Below, piece by piece: positions 13,550-21,285 of a stretch of DNA of 24,353 bases. Location of the stretch: IMG/VR virus record IMGVR_UViG_3300042298_000023, positions 1 to 24,353 of that record. The stretch is one strand, 5' to 3'. The first letter of the stretch is position 1; each line of letters begins with the position of its first letter. A program made the position numbers and the translations under genes. The DNA is from a virus. The notes under the pieces were generated by a model, which saw nothing but the letters and a program-made list of their open reading frames with translations, did no database searches and was not told where the DNA came from.

Positions 13550-13833
13550 GAGCAAGTCGCGGCATGGGGGCCATTGACCCCAGCAAGATGCCTACTGGCA
13601 AGCGCCAGAAGCGCCGTGACGACACGGACTTCACGCAGTATGCCGAGGGCGGAGAAACCAAGTCCAAAGTCAACGAAGCTGGCAACTACACCAAGCCCAG
13701 CCTTCGCAAGCGCATCTTCAACAGCGTCAAAGCTGCGGCGATTGTAGGCACAGGTGCTGGGCAATGGAGCGCGAGAAAAGCACAAGTTATGGCTAAACGA
13801 TACAAGGCCGCAGGCGGCGGGTACAAAGATTGA
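13546..13833 (+). CDS. Small conserved protein with a QWSARKAQ segment
   Basis: This 95-residue protein starts MRASRGMGAIDPSKMP. A YAEGGETKSKVNEAGNYTKP element (one of the recurring aromatic-x-x-GG motifs) is followed by a basic helical domain, KPSLRKRIFNSVKA, then GQWSARKAQVMAKRYKAAGG. The latter pattern recurs, as I recall, in phages and some large DNA viruses as an uncharacterised domain. The gene overlaps both neighbours: ATGA upstream and TGA with a TTG start downstream. The charge suggests nucleic-acid or membrane contact, unproven. Confidence 0.75.
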   Translation: MRASRGMGAIDPSKMPTGKRQKRRDDTDFTQYAEGGETKSKVNEAGNYTKPSLRKRIFNSVKAAAIVGTGAGQWSARKAQVMAKRYKAAGGGYKD

Positions 13834-14063
13834 AAGCTCCACAGCAATCCCTCAAGGACTGGGGCGACCAGAAGTGGCGTACCAAGTCTGGTAAACCGTC
13901 TTCCAAGACGGGGGAGAGGTATTTGCCAGAGGCGGCTATCAAAAGCCTTAGCCCTAGTGAGTACGCAGCAACGACCAGAGCCAAAAGAGCAGGTAAAGCA
14001 AGTGGAAAACAGTTTGTAGCACAGCCTAAAGCAATCGCCAAGAAAACCGCAGGATTCAGATAA
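13830..14063 (+). CDS. Small conserved basic protein with TTG start
   Basis: This 77-residue, strongly basic protein starts with TTG at 13830 overlapping the preceding TGA. The coding sequence is conserved-looking from its first residues (MKAPQQSLKDWGDQKWRTKS, then TGERYLPEAAIKSLSPSEYA and GKQFVAQPKAIAKKTAGFR), so the rare start codon is probably genuine. Patterns like this occur in uncharacterised phage and large-virus proteins. Dependence on TTG in an overlap suggests low-level, coupled translation. The stop overlaps the next gene by one base. Confidence 0.75.
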   Translation: MKAPQQSLKDWGDQKWRTKSGKPSSKTGERYLPEAAIKSLSPSEYAATTRAKRAGKASGKQFVAQPKAIAKKTAGFR

Positions 14064-14983
14064 TGACTACTTCAGGCGTCTCTAACTTTGACATGGACTT
14101 GAGTGAAGTCATAGAAGACGCATTTGAACGTGCGGGGTCTGAGCTTCGCTCCGGGTATGACATGCGTACTGCGCGGCGTTCCCTGAACATTATGTTTGCT
14201 GACTGGGCTAACCGGGGCATCAACATGTGGACGATTGAGCAGGGGTCGTTTGCCCTGACTCAAGGTTTAAACACCTACGCGCTGCCGGTGGATACCGTGG
14301 ACTTGCTTGAGCATGTTATCCGCACAAGCGCCAACTCAACCTCTAACCAAGCGGACCTGACCATCACCCGCATTAGCATTAGTACCTACGCTACGCTACC
14401 CAACAAGCTAACTCAAGCCAGACCGATTCAGGTCATGGTGCAGCGCAACTCAGGGCAGACTTCAGCTACAACGATCACCCTTAACGGGGCCGTGACGGCC
14501 ACAGCCACCTCTATCACCCTGAGTTCGGTCATAGGACTCGCCGCTGCCGGGTACATCAAGGTGGACAGCGAAATCATCTACTACGGCTACATTGTGGGCA
14601 ATGTTCTAACAGCCTGCTCCAGAGGGCAGGCCAACACCACCGCAGCCACGCATACAACCACCACAACGGTGTATGTATCCAACCCCCCGGCAATCACCGT
14701 CTGGCCCACTCCTGATGGCTCCCAGACCTACACCTTTGTGTACTGGCGGCTGCGTCGGAACCAGAACGCCGGGGACGGCTCTGACACGATGGATGTGCCG
14801 TTCCGGTTTATACCTTGCGTAGCAGCAGGGCTGGCTTATTATTTGGCGCTCAAGCTGCCCAACGGCATGGAGCGTTTACAGGTATTGAAGGCACAATACG
14901 ATGAAGCGTGGCAATTGGCCCAAGATGAAGACCGAGAGAAAGCAGCGGTGCGGTTTGTGCCAAGACAGATGTTTATGAGCTAA
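14063..14983 (+). CDS. Probable head-tail connector protein with inserted beta-domain
   Basis: This 306-residue protein has an N-terminal helical section with TARRSLNIMFADWANRG (residues 36-52) and MWTIEQGSFALTQGLNTYAL (55-74), typical of connector/gp4-like proteins that seal the portal. Residues about 132-206 are an inserted Ser/Thr/Gly-rich beta-module with IKVDSEIIYYGYI (165-177) and SRGQANTTAATH (186-197). The core then resumes with VWPTPDGSQTYTFVYWRLRR and PFRFIPCVAAGLAYYLALKL. Location just before the adaptor genes agrees. The core pattern is one I associate with this position in aquatic phages. Exact layer in the neck is uncertain. Confidence 0.72.
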   Translation: MTTSGVSNFDMDLSEVIEDAFERAGSELRSGYDMRTARRSLNIMFADWANRGINMWTIEQGSFALTQGLNTYALPVDTVDLLEHVIRTSANSTSNQADLTITRISISTYATLPNKLTQARPIQVMVQRNSGQTSATTITLNGAVTATATSITLSSVIGLAAAGYIKVDSEIIYYGYIVGNVLTACSRGQANTTAATHTTTTTVYVSNPPAITVWPTPDGSQTYTFVYWRLRRNQNAGDGSDTMDVPFRFIPCVAAGLAYYLALKLPNGMERLQVLKAQYDEAWQLAQDEDREKAAVRFVPRQMFMS

Positions 14984-14985
14984 TC

Positions 14986-15369
14986 ATGGGCAACAGGTTT
15001 GCGTCAGGTAAGAATGCAATAGCGGAGTGTGACCGCTGTGGGTTTCGCTACAAGCTAAAGCAACTGAAGAAGGAAGTTGTTAAGACTAAAACTTACAACT
15101 TGCTGGTGTGTCCAACCTGCTGGACACCGGATCAACCTCAGTTGCAGTTGGGAATGTACCCGGTAGATGACCCGCAGGGCTTGCGGGAACCGCGCAGGGA
15201 CTTGAGTTATGTGGTTTCTGGCCTGTTGATAGACGGATACGCAGGCGAAGGCAGCAGGATATTTCAGTGGAACTGGAACCCGGTAGGTGGGTCCAGAGCA
15301 AACGATGACGGACTAACACCCAACTATTTGGTGGCAGAATTAGAACTTGGCTCAGTTACAGTAACCTAG
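14986..15369 (+). CDS. Zinc-ribbon phage protein
   Basis: This 127-residue protein carries CDRCGF (Cys15, Cys18) and VCPTCW (Cys42, Cys45), a classic four-Cys zinc ribbon. It is followed by DQPQLQLGMYPVDDPQGLRE and a Gly/Asn-rich C-terminus ending LELGSVTVT. It lies two bases after the connector gene. Zinc ribbons typically stabilise small structural or nucleic-acid-binding domains; in this operon a neck or assembly role is more likely than gene regulation, but that is inference. Confidence 0.75.
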   Translation: MGNRFASGKNAIAECDRCGFRYKLKQLKKEVVKTKTYNLLVCPTCWTPDQPQLQLGMYPVDDPQGLREPRRDLSYVVSGLLIDGYAGEGSRIFQWNWNPVGGSRANDDGLTPNYLVAELELGSVTVT

Positions 15370-15377
15370 GAGTTGAT

Positions 15378-15560
15378 ATGGACAAGGCAGACAAGAAGCA
15401 AGACAAGAAGATGATCGCAGACATGGTGCATACGCACGAGGGGAAGTTGCACCCCGGCAAACCCAAGACCAAATTTGCCAAAGGCGGCAAGACAGACATG
15501 GACATGATGAAGTATGGTCGTGGCATGGCTAAAGTTATGAACCAAAAATCTGGAGGTTAA
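15378..15560 (+). CDS. Very small basic protein with KFAKGGK motif
   Basis: This 60-residue Lys/Asp/Met-rich protein has a clear AGGAG ribosome-binding site. It contains DKKMIADMVHTHEGKLHPG and then KFAKGGKTDMDMMKYG, ending QKSGG. The KFAKGG element matches motifs in the tagged proteins at 12191-13833, although the rest is unrelated. Probably disordered. No function can be assigned. Confidence 0.7.
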   Translation: MDKADKKQDKKMIADMVHTHEGKLHPGKPKTKFAKGGKTDMDMMKYGRGMAKVMNQKSGG

Positions 15561-15562
15561 TC

Positions 15563-15826
15563 ATGGCTAAGTTCAGTCAAAAACTTATGGGTAAAGAAGT
15601 TGGTTCTGCCGCTGTTTATGCAGAACCTCACACCATGACTGGTGGCAAAGTTAGCATCCAAAGTGCTGGCTATGACGGCGGTGACCGGGGTAAGGTAGGC
15701 GACGATAGCGTATCAGTCGGTAATTTCCGAAGCAAAGATTATGCAGGCGTGAAGACCAGCGGAATCAAAGTGCGTGGAACTGGCGCAGCCACTAAAGGCA
15801 CAATGGCTCGGGGTCCGATGGCATGA
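15563..15826 (+). CDS. Small Gly-rich protein ending RGTGAATKGTMARGPMA
   Basis: This 87-residue Gly-rich protein has a GGAGG ribosome-binding site. The C-terminus RGTGAATKGTMARGPMA is a pattern I recall at the ends of other small aquatic-phage proteins, uncharacterised. The body (GKVSIQSAGYDGGDRGKVG) lacks an obvious fold. It overlaps the adaptor gene by four bases (ATGA). It is a probable virion-associated or assembly peptide by context only. Confidence 0.7.
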   Translation: MAKFSQKLMGKEVGSAAVYAEPHTMTGGKVSIQSAGYDGGDRGKVGDDSVSVGNFRSKDYAGVKTSGIKVRGTGAATKGTMARGPMA

Positions 15827-16485
15827 ACTACAGCGCGTTGGTTTCTGCCGTTTCTTCTTACACCGAGAATACGTTTCCAACGGTGGATATGAATGTGTTT
15901 ATTACACAGGCAGAGAAACGCATTTACAACGCCGTTCAGATTCCAGCACTACGCAAGAATGTAACGGGTATCACCACCGCAAGTAACAAGTATCTGGCCT
16001 GCCCAGATGATTTTCTGTCCTCGTATTCTTTGGCAGCAATAGACCCAACCACGGGTGCTTACACATACCTGCTGAACAAAGATGTAAACTTTATCCGAGA
16101 GGCATATCCAAAGCCAACATCGACAGGGTCACCCAAGTTTTACGCCCTGTTTGGCCCTGCTGTGGCTTCTAGTGTTATTACGACGGAACTCACATTCCTT
16201 ATCGGTCCTACTCCAGATGCCGCCTACAGCATGGAGCTTCATTATTACTACTACCCCGAGTCCATTGTTACGGCCTCGACCACATGGCTCAGTGACAACT
16301 ATGACCCGGTTCTTTTGTACGGAACGTTGGTTGAAGCCTACACCTACATGAAAGGTGAACAGGACATGGTTGTTTTGTACAACACTAAGTTTGCTGAGGC
16401 GTTAACGCAACTCAAACGTCTGGGTGACGGTCTTGAGAGGCAAGATAGTTATAGGAGTGGGCAGGCTAGGATGCCAGTAACATGA
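15823..16485 (+). CDS. Head-tail adaptor protein (SU10 adaptor-like)
   Basis: This 220-residue protein contains ENTFPTVDMNVFITQAEKRI (residues 15-34), YLACPDDFLSSYSLA (57-71), FLIGPTPDAAYSMELHYYYY (near 125-144) and LLYGTLVEAYTYMKGEQDM (164-182). This order, with a helical start, a beta middle and a LLxxxLxEAYxYMKGE helix, matches adaptor proteins of short-tailed phages related to SU10 as I know the family. Adaptors attach below the portal and carry the tail. Starts and stops overlap both neighbours by four bases (ATGA). Confidence 0.78.
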   Translation: MNYSALVSAVSSYTENTFPTVDMNVFITQAEKRIYNAVQIPALRKNVTGITTASNKYLACPDDFLSSYSLAAIDPTTGAYTYLLNKDVNFIREAYPKPTSTGSPKFYALFGPAVASSVITTELTFLIGPTPDAAYSMELHYYYYPESIVTASTTWLSDNYDPVLLYGTLVEAYTYMKGEQDMVVLYNTKFAEALTQLKRLGDGLERQDSYRSGQARMPVT

Positions 16486-16898
16486 GTATTTCCCAAACCC
16501 TAACCACATCCTTCAAGCAGCAACTGCTTAAGGCGGTACACGATTTCGACACGGATACCTTCTATATGGCGCTTTACACAGCCAACGCCGATATAGGGGC
16601 AGCTACCACCGTTTACACAGCAACGGGGGAGATTACAGGTACTGGCTACACCGCAACGGGTCAGGTGATGACCGGCATCTCGGTCAGTGTCACAGACACC
16701 ACTGCCTTTGTAAATTTCAGCAATGTCGTCTGGACTACCGGCGCGTTTACAGCACGGGGTGCGCTGATTTACAATGCATCCAAGAGCAACAAATCGGTGG
16801 CAGTATTGGACTTTGGAGCGGACAAAACCACTACCACATCGTTCACAGTTGTAATGCCAACCAACTCATCCACCACCGCACTGATAAGACTACCATGA
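16482..16898 (+). CDS. Tail-associated beta protein (paralogue A)
   Basis: This 138-residue protein contains FYMALYTANADIGAATTVYT, GEITGTGYTATGQVMTG, GALIYNASKSNKSVAVLDFG and a final FTVVMPTNSSTTALIRLP. The same order of motifs recurs in the protein at 17087-17587, so the two are paralogues. Nearly uncharged and Thr-rich, it is likely a beta-sandwich virion protein. Role in tail or fibre attachment is inferred from the downstream fibre genes. ATGA overlaps link it to both neighbours. Confidence 0.75.
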   Translation: MSISQTLTTSFKQQLLKAVHDFDTDTFYMALYTANADIGAATTVYTATGEITGTGYTATGQVMTGISVSVTDTTAFVNFSNVVWTTGAFTARGALIYNASKSNKSVAVLDFGADKTTTTSFTVVMPTNSSTTALIRLP

Positions 16899-17083
16899 TC
16901 ACAACCACTAAAGGTCTGATGGATGAAGCCCTGCTGGACAAGCGGGAAGGCACCGTAGACAACGACAACGAAACCACGACATGGGTTGAATACTGGTTGG
17001 ATGGCGAATTGGTACACCGTTCTGCACATGTAGCTCTGAAAAAGTCCATGTTTGCAGGTCTTGAAGCAGCTTCACTAGGATAA
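16895..17083 (+). CDS. Small protein between the tail paralogues
   Basis: This 62-residue acidic/mixed protein contains the conserved-looking WVEYWLDGELVHRSAHVALK segment at about residues 30-49. It overlaps paralogue A by four bases and ends three bases before paralogue B. The location between two duplicated genes suggests it may have been present before, or carried with, the duplication. No function known to me. Confidence 0.7.
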   Translation: MITTTKGLMDEALLDKREGTVDNDNETTTWVEYWLDGELVHRSAHVALKKSMFAGLEAASLG

Positions 17084-17086
17084 ATT

Positions 17087-17587
17087 ATGGCAAATACACA
17101 ATCAATGTGCACCTCCTTCTTGGGCCAGTTGCTCAATGGTGGGCACCAATTTGGCACCATCACGCTGACCAGCAGGACTAGCTTGACTGCGCCTACCAAA
17201 GACTCGTTTAAAGCGGCTCTGTACCTTGTCGGGGCAACAGTAAACGCCGCAACCACGGCGTACAGCGCGAGCAACGAGGTCTCTTCAGCCAACTACTCTG
17301 CTGGCGGGGAAGTTATCACTAACGCCAACGTGCCGGTAGCAACCAACGCTTCAGCCACTGCGGGGGTGGGGTACTGGACACCTTCAGCAAGTATTGTGTA
17401 TGGGGCAAGTGCAACACCTGTAACCTTTGCTGCTTTCGATGCGGTATTGGTCTATAACGATACGCAGGGCGACACAGCGGTCAGTGTCCACACTTTCAGC
17501 AGCCAGACAATTACGGCAGGCGTTTTCACGCTGACCATGCCGACTAGCTCAACGACCACTGCGCTTCTGCGGTTGTCAACAACCTGA
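17087..17587 (+). CDS. Tail-associated beta protein (paralogue B)
   Basis: This 166-residue protein repeats the motif order of paralogue A: FKAALYLVGATVNAATTAYS, NEVSSANYSAGGEVIT, FDAVLVYNDTQGDTAVSVHTF and FTLTMPTSSTTTALLRLSTT. It has an N-terminal extension (including MCTSFLGQLLNGGHQFG) and a WTPSASIVYGASATPV segment. It directly precedes the repeat fibre gene. Probably a tail or fibre-base protein. Confidence 0.75.
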   Translation: MANTQSMCTSFLGQLLNGGHQFGTITLTSRTSLTAPTKDSFKAALYLVGATVNAATTAYSASNEVSSANYSAGGEVITNANVPVATNASATAGVGYWTPSASIVYGASATPVTFAAFDAVLVYNDTQGDTAVSVHTFSSQTITAGVFTLTMPTSSTTTALLRLSTT

Positions 17588-17591
17588 TGTC

Positions 17592-18272
17592 ATGTCTCTT
17601 GGCTGGGGTGATGGCACATGGGGTAGCAGTGTCTGGGGTGGCGGTCAACTAGCTATCACAGGCAATGCGGCAACGGGGGCCGTTGGGTCAGTCAAGGCCA
17701 ATGTATCGGTAGCCCTATCAGGTGTAGCGGCATCTGGGGCTGTAGGGACAGTTGTAGCAAGCACTGCCAGTGCCATAACGGGTGTAGTGGCGGCAGGAGA
17801 AGTTGGCACGGTCGGTACAGGCATAACGATGCCCCTGACCGGGAACGTAACAACGGGGGCCGTTGGGACCGTTGCAGTAGGTACTTCGGTAGCCCTATCA
17901 GGTGTAGCGGCATCTGGGGCTGTAGGGACAGTTGTAGCAAGCACTGCCAGTGCCATAACGGGCGTAGTGGCGGCAGGAGAAGTTGGCACGGTTGCCCCAG
18001 AGTTCTCGGTAGCCCTAACAGGTGTTGTGTCGGCGGGTGCGGTAGGCTTTGTAGTTAACGGCATTGAAATGGCGTTAACTGGAGCGGATGCAACCGGGGC
18101 AGTGGGGGCAGTAGCACCTAGCCACTCGCTGGCGCTGACGGGGGTGGTAGCCGCAGGGGCGGTAGAAAGTTTTGGAATTGCGTTTTGGTCTGTTATTGAT
18201 GATTCGCAGACACCCGCATGGGGGGTGATAGAGAATCCACCAACGCCCACTTGGCAGAGTATTGCAACGTAG
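17592..18272 (+). CDS. Tail fibre with nine 20-residue repeats
   Basis: This 226-residue protein opens with a Trp/Gly motif (GWGDGTWGSSVWGGG), continues as nine consecutive 20-residue repeats (residues about 19-198; consensus xxALTGVxAxGAVGTVxxxx) and ends in two tryptophan-based units, WSVIDDSQTPAWGVIENPPT and TPTWQSIAT. Regular hydrophobic/Gly spacing suggests a fibrous beta-structure. Repeats 2-3 and 5-6 are almost identical in DNA (see repeat features), so the number has changed recently. Role: fibre shaft or spacer, with the ends attaching to the virion and to partner proteins, inferred. Confidence 0.75.
   Translation: MSLGWGDGTWGSSVWGGGQLAITGNAATGAVGSVKANVSVALSGVAASGAVGTVVASTASAITGVVAAGEVGTVGTGITMPLTGNVTTGAVGTVAVGTSVALSGVAASGAVGTVVASTASAITGVVAAGEVGTVAPEFSVALTGVVSAGAVGFVVNGIEMALTGADATGAVGAVAPSHSLALTGVVAAGAVESFGIAFWSVIDDSQTPAWGVIENPPTPTWQSIAT
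17706..17812 (+). repeat. 107-bp intragenic repeat, copy 1
   Basis: This is identical to 17886-17992 except for one silent T/C difference at 17783/17963. The offset is 180 bp, exactly three 20-residue units, so the reading frame is preserved. Confidence 0.9.
17886..17992 (+). repeat. 107-bp intragenic repeat, copy 2
   Basis: This is the second copy of the fibre repeat pair (106 of 107 bases identical to 17706-17812). Flanking repeat units are clearly diverged, which points to a recent in-frame duplication or gene conversion. Confidence 0.9.
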
Positions 18273-18281
18273 GAGAAATTA

Positions 18282-19154
18282 ATGGCAACAACGTATAGTA
18301 CAAATTTGGCGCTAGCCCTCCCAACTACGGGGGAGTTGTCTGGCACATGGGGCGCAACGGTTAACTCCAATATCACCAACATGCTTGATGAGGCGTTGGG
18401 GTATCAAGCCTATTCAGCCACGGGGGGTGCAGACACAATTACTATCCCCAACGGTACTACAGGTGTGGCGCGGAGCATCTACATCCAGCTTAACGGCACG
18501 GGTGGTGGCAGCGTTGCGGTTCCTGCAACCAAGACAAAGATGTACTTTGTTTTCAATAACACGGCATCGGCCATTACGTTTAAAGTCACCGGCCAGACGG
18601 GGGTGTCTATTCCTGCTGCGGCAAAGATGGCACTTGTCAGCAACGGCACAGACATCATCGTTGCCCAGAACTACTTTGCAGCGTTGATCCTTGGCGCTGC
18701 CCTCCCCGTTCTATCCGGCGGCACAGGCATCACTAGCTTTGGCACTGGCGTAGCTACCGCCCTTGGCAACAACACAAATGCAGCAAGCGGGTTTCCAACG
18801 GGTAGCGGCACAGCCACGCTGACCAACAAGCGCATTGATCCAAGAACATTGTCCGCTGCCAGTACCGCTACGCTCACCCCGGATATTTCGGCCTATGACC
18901 AGAACAACTTGACAGCCCAAGCGGTTCCTTTGACGGTTGCAGCCCCAATTGGCACTCCTGTAGACGGCAACAAGCTGATTATCCGCATCTTGGACAACGG
19001 CACGGCCCGAGCTATTACTTGGAACGCCACTTACACAGTGATCGGCACTACGTTGCCCACCACTACAACCGCCAACAAGATGCTCTACGTCGGTTGCGTC
19101 TACAACAGCACCAACACCCGTTGGGATGTTGTCGCCGTCACCACACAAGCATAA
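18282..19154 (+). CDS. Tail fibre protein
   Basis: This 290-residue protein has a good TAGGAG ribosome-binding site. The N-terminus (TNLALALPTTGELSGTWG, then VNSNITNMLDEALG) is a virion-attachment type seen in many aquatic phage fibres. A collar-like segment LSGGTGITSFGTGVATALG follows at about residues 145-165. The C-terminal beta-domain includes LTNKRIDPRTLSA and KMLYVGCVYNSTNTRWDVVA, a common fibre-tip architecture. It recognises or contacts the host surface, by family. It is directly followed by the large adhesin gene. Confidence 0.8.
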   Translation: MATTYSTNLALALPTTGELSGTWGATVNSNITNMLDEALGYQAYSATGGADTITIPNGTTGVARSIYIQLNGTGGGSVAVPATKTKMYFVFNNTASAITFKVTGQTGVSIPAAAKMALVSNGTDIIVAQNYFAALILGAALPVLSGGTGITSFGTGVATALGNNTNAASGFPTGSGTATLTNKRIDPRTLSAASTATLTPDISAYDQNNLTAQAVPLTVAAPIGTPVDGNKLIIRILDNGTARAITWNATYTVIGTTLPTTTTANKMLYVGCVYNSTNTRWDVVAVTTQA

Positions 19155-19164
19155 GGAGGCATAA

Positions 19165-21285
19165 ATGGCAAATCTTTATTGGGTTGGTGGCACAGACAAT
19201 TGGGATGGTACTGCTGGCACTAAATGGGCGCTTAGTTCTGGTGGTACTGGTGGGGAACCCGTTCCTACTACGGCTGATGATGTGATTTTTGATCAGTATG
19301 GAGATACGGTTACTATTTCCACCGGAAACACTGGGGCAAAAACAGTTGAAGTTCAAAGTGGTTTTGGGGCGGGGACTATTGCGGGTACTGCGGCACTTAC
19401 TGTTGCGGGTAGTTTTTTCTTTTACTCGGGCGGCGCAGTTCTTTCTTGGACTGGTACTTTAACAATTACTGGCACTGGAAGTATTGCCTGCCTCTTCTTT
19501 GGTCCAATATTTAGCAATGTAATAATTAATGGGGCGGGAATAACCGTTTCGCTTCAATATGTGACCGTAGACCCTACGGGTACAACAACGCTAACTGAGG
19601 GCACGCTTAATCTTGGTGGTTACACGCTAAATACAGGTGCTTTTAGTTCTTCCGGAACCCTAACCCGAGATATTACTTTTGGCGGAGACGTCATTATCCT
19701 GACCAGCACCACAGCAGCAACCACTATTTTGTCAATGGCAGACGCCACTAACTTTACTTGGACAGGCTCGGGGCTGTTTATACGCGATCAAGCGGCTACC
19801 GCAACGGTAGCCTTTGGCTCAACTGCTGGTGGATTGACTACCAATGCCCCGAACTTGCAGATTACTACGGGTGGTTCTGACCTTACTATTACTCCCAACA
19901 GTTACTTCTATGACCTAAATATTACAGGTTATTATGGTACGGTAACCGGAGGCGTAAATATAGCAAACACTTTTAATCTGAATTTCGGTTTGACATATAC
20001 GGGTTTTACCTTAACATTTTTGGTTTCTACATTTTTTAACGGTGGTGGCCTAACGTTTGGTGGTTTTGGAGTTAACGGCGCTGGAATTAACGTCACAGCT
20101 AGTTTTATGACCGTAGACCCTACGGGTACAACAACGTTAACTGAGGGCACGCTTGAGATTAGTGGCAGCGCGTTAAGTACAGGTGCTTTTAGTTCCTCTG
20201 GAACTTTAACCCGAGCTATTAATTTTAACGGATACAACATTATCCTGACCAGCACCACAGCAGCAACCACTATTTTGTCAATGGCAGACGCCACAGGTTT
20301 TACTCAGGCCAATGTCTTTGGGTCGGCAGCGTTTATCCGCGATCAAGCGGCTACCGCAACGGTAGCTTTTGGCTCGACTGCTGGGGGATCAACTGCCAAC
20401 GCCCCCAACTTGACCGTCAATACTGGCACTTCCGCGCTAACAATAACCAACAGCAGTTACTTCAATACTTTAGATATTCAAAACTTTTTTGGCACGGTAA
20501 CTGGAGGCGTAAATATAACAAACGCTCTTTACCTTGATTATTTTGGTTCGACATATACGGGCCTTACCATAACATTTCTGGTTTCTACATTTTTTAACGG
20601 TGGTGGCCTAACGTTTGGTGGTTTTGGAGTTAACGGCGCTGGAATAACAGTTGATCTATTTGGCCCGCTAACTCTTGTAGGTACGCTTACATTGACTGAG
20701 GGCGCGCTTAATCTTAATAACATTTCGATAAGTACAGGTGCTTTTAGTTCAAGTAACAGTAATACTCGCACCTTGGATATGGGTAGTGGTACTTGGACAA
20801 TTACGGGTAGCGGAGCATCCGCATGGAACACAGCCACCGTAACGGGTTTGACACTTAACCCCAGCACATCAACAATATCCATGACAAGTGCATCAGCAAA
20901 AACTTTTGCTGGCGGCGGATCAACTTACTACAACTTGAACCAAGGTGGCGCGGGGGCATTGACCATCAGCGGTAGCAACACCTTCAATAACATTGCCAAC
21001 ACCGTTCAACCTAACACGGTTACCTTTACGGCCGGCACAACGCAGACGGTGTCTACCTTTGGCTTGTCTGGCACGGCTGGAAATCTGATTACCATCAACA
21101 GCAGTTCTGCGGGAACGCAGGCAACCCTGTCAAAGGCTTCCGGTACGGTCAACGCGCAATATTTAGCCATTCAAGACAGCAACGCTACGGGTGGGGCTAC
21201 ATGGAATGCGTTGTTCAGTACAAACTTGGGCAACAATACAGGCTGGATTTTTCCCGGTGGGAATATGTTTTTGATGTTTAGCTAG
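19165..21285 (+). CDS. Large beta-helix-like adhesin or tail fibre
   Basis: This 706-residue, Thr/Gly/Asn-rich, almost Lys-free protein has an AAGGAGG ribosome-binding site. It starts with the motif YWVGGTDNWDGTAGTKWALS (residues 5-24) and PTTADDVIFDQYGD. A central region (about 130-500) consists of two copies of a roughly 182-186-residue block. The C-terminus contains NAQYLAIQDSNATGGATWNA and NTGWIF, a terminal motif I recall from secreted or surface beta-proteins of bacteria and phages. No signal peptide is present, in keeping with a virion protein. Codon use is more T/A-rich than its neighbours, suggesting a separate origin. The stop overlaps the holin GTG by one base. Confidence 0.72.
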   Translation: MANLYWVGGTDNWDGTAGTKWALSSGGTGGEPVPTTADDVIFDQYGDTVTISTGNTGAKTVEVQSGFGAGTIAGTAALTVAGSFFFYSGGAVLSWTGTLTITGTGSIACLFFGPIFSNVIINGAGITVSLQYVTVDPTGTTTLTEGTLNLGGYTLNTGAFSSSGTLTRDITFGGDVIILTSTTAATTILSMADATNFTWTGSGLFIRDQAATATVAFGSTAGGLTTNAPNLQITTGGSDLTITPNSYFYDLNITGYYGTVTGGVNIANTFNLNFGLTYTGFTLTFLVSTFFNGGGLTFGGFGVNGAGINVTASFMTVDPTGTTTLTEGTLEISGSALSTGAFSSSGTLTRAINFNGYNIILTSTTAATTILSMADATGFTQANVFGSAAFIRDQAATATVAFGSTAGGSTANAPNLTVNTGTSALTITNSSYFNTLDIQNFFGTVTGGVNITNALYLDYFGSTYTGLTITFLVSTFFNGGGLTFGGFGVNGAGITVDLFGPLTLVGTLTLTEGALNLNNISISTGAFSSSNSNTRTLDMGSGTWTITGSGASAWNTATVTGLTLNPSTSTISMTSASAKTFAGGGSTYYNLNQGGAGALTISGSNTFNNIANTVQPNTVTFTAGTTQTVSTFGLSGTAGNLITINSSSAGTQATLSKASGTVNAQYLAIQDSNATGGATWNALFSTNLGNNTGWIFPGGNMFLMFS
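19692..19748 (+). repeat. 57-bp identical block in the adhesin, copy 1
   Basis: Identical to 20238-20294; the offset of 546 bp (182 codons) keeps the frame. It is part of a larger diverged tandem repeat in the adhesin gene. Confidence 0.85.
20022..20087 (+). repeat. 66-bp identical block in the adhesin, first copy
   Basis: Identical to 20580-20645, offset 558 bp (186 codons). It marks the junction between consecutive adhesin repeat blocks. Confidence 0.85.
20238..20294 (+). repeat. 57-bp identical block in the adhesin, copy 2
   Basis: Second copy of 19692-19748, encoding the same peptide segment. Confidence 0.85.
20580..20645 (+). repeat. 66-bp identical block in the adhesin, second copy
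   Basis: Second copy of 20022-20087. Sequence downstream of it diverges quickly into the C-terminal domain. Confidence 0.85.

Noticed and set aside
13830-14063. Rejecting the TTG-start gene for lack of ATG
   Set aside because: The TTG-start gene was kept: its sequence looks conserved from the first residues and TTG overlaps the upstream stop, as at many coupled junctions here.
17645-18382. 245-codon open frame on the minus strand opposite the repeat fibre
   Set aside because: It mirrors the 20-residue repeats of the real gene; GC-rich repetitive DNA keeps the opposite frame open. No ribosome-binding site, and it overlaps two well-supported genes.
20538-20882. Minus-strand frames inside the adhesin repeats (also 19932-20294)
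   Set aside because: Shadows of the repeated plus-strand coding sequence; similar to each other only because the DNA is repeated.
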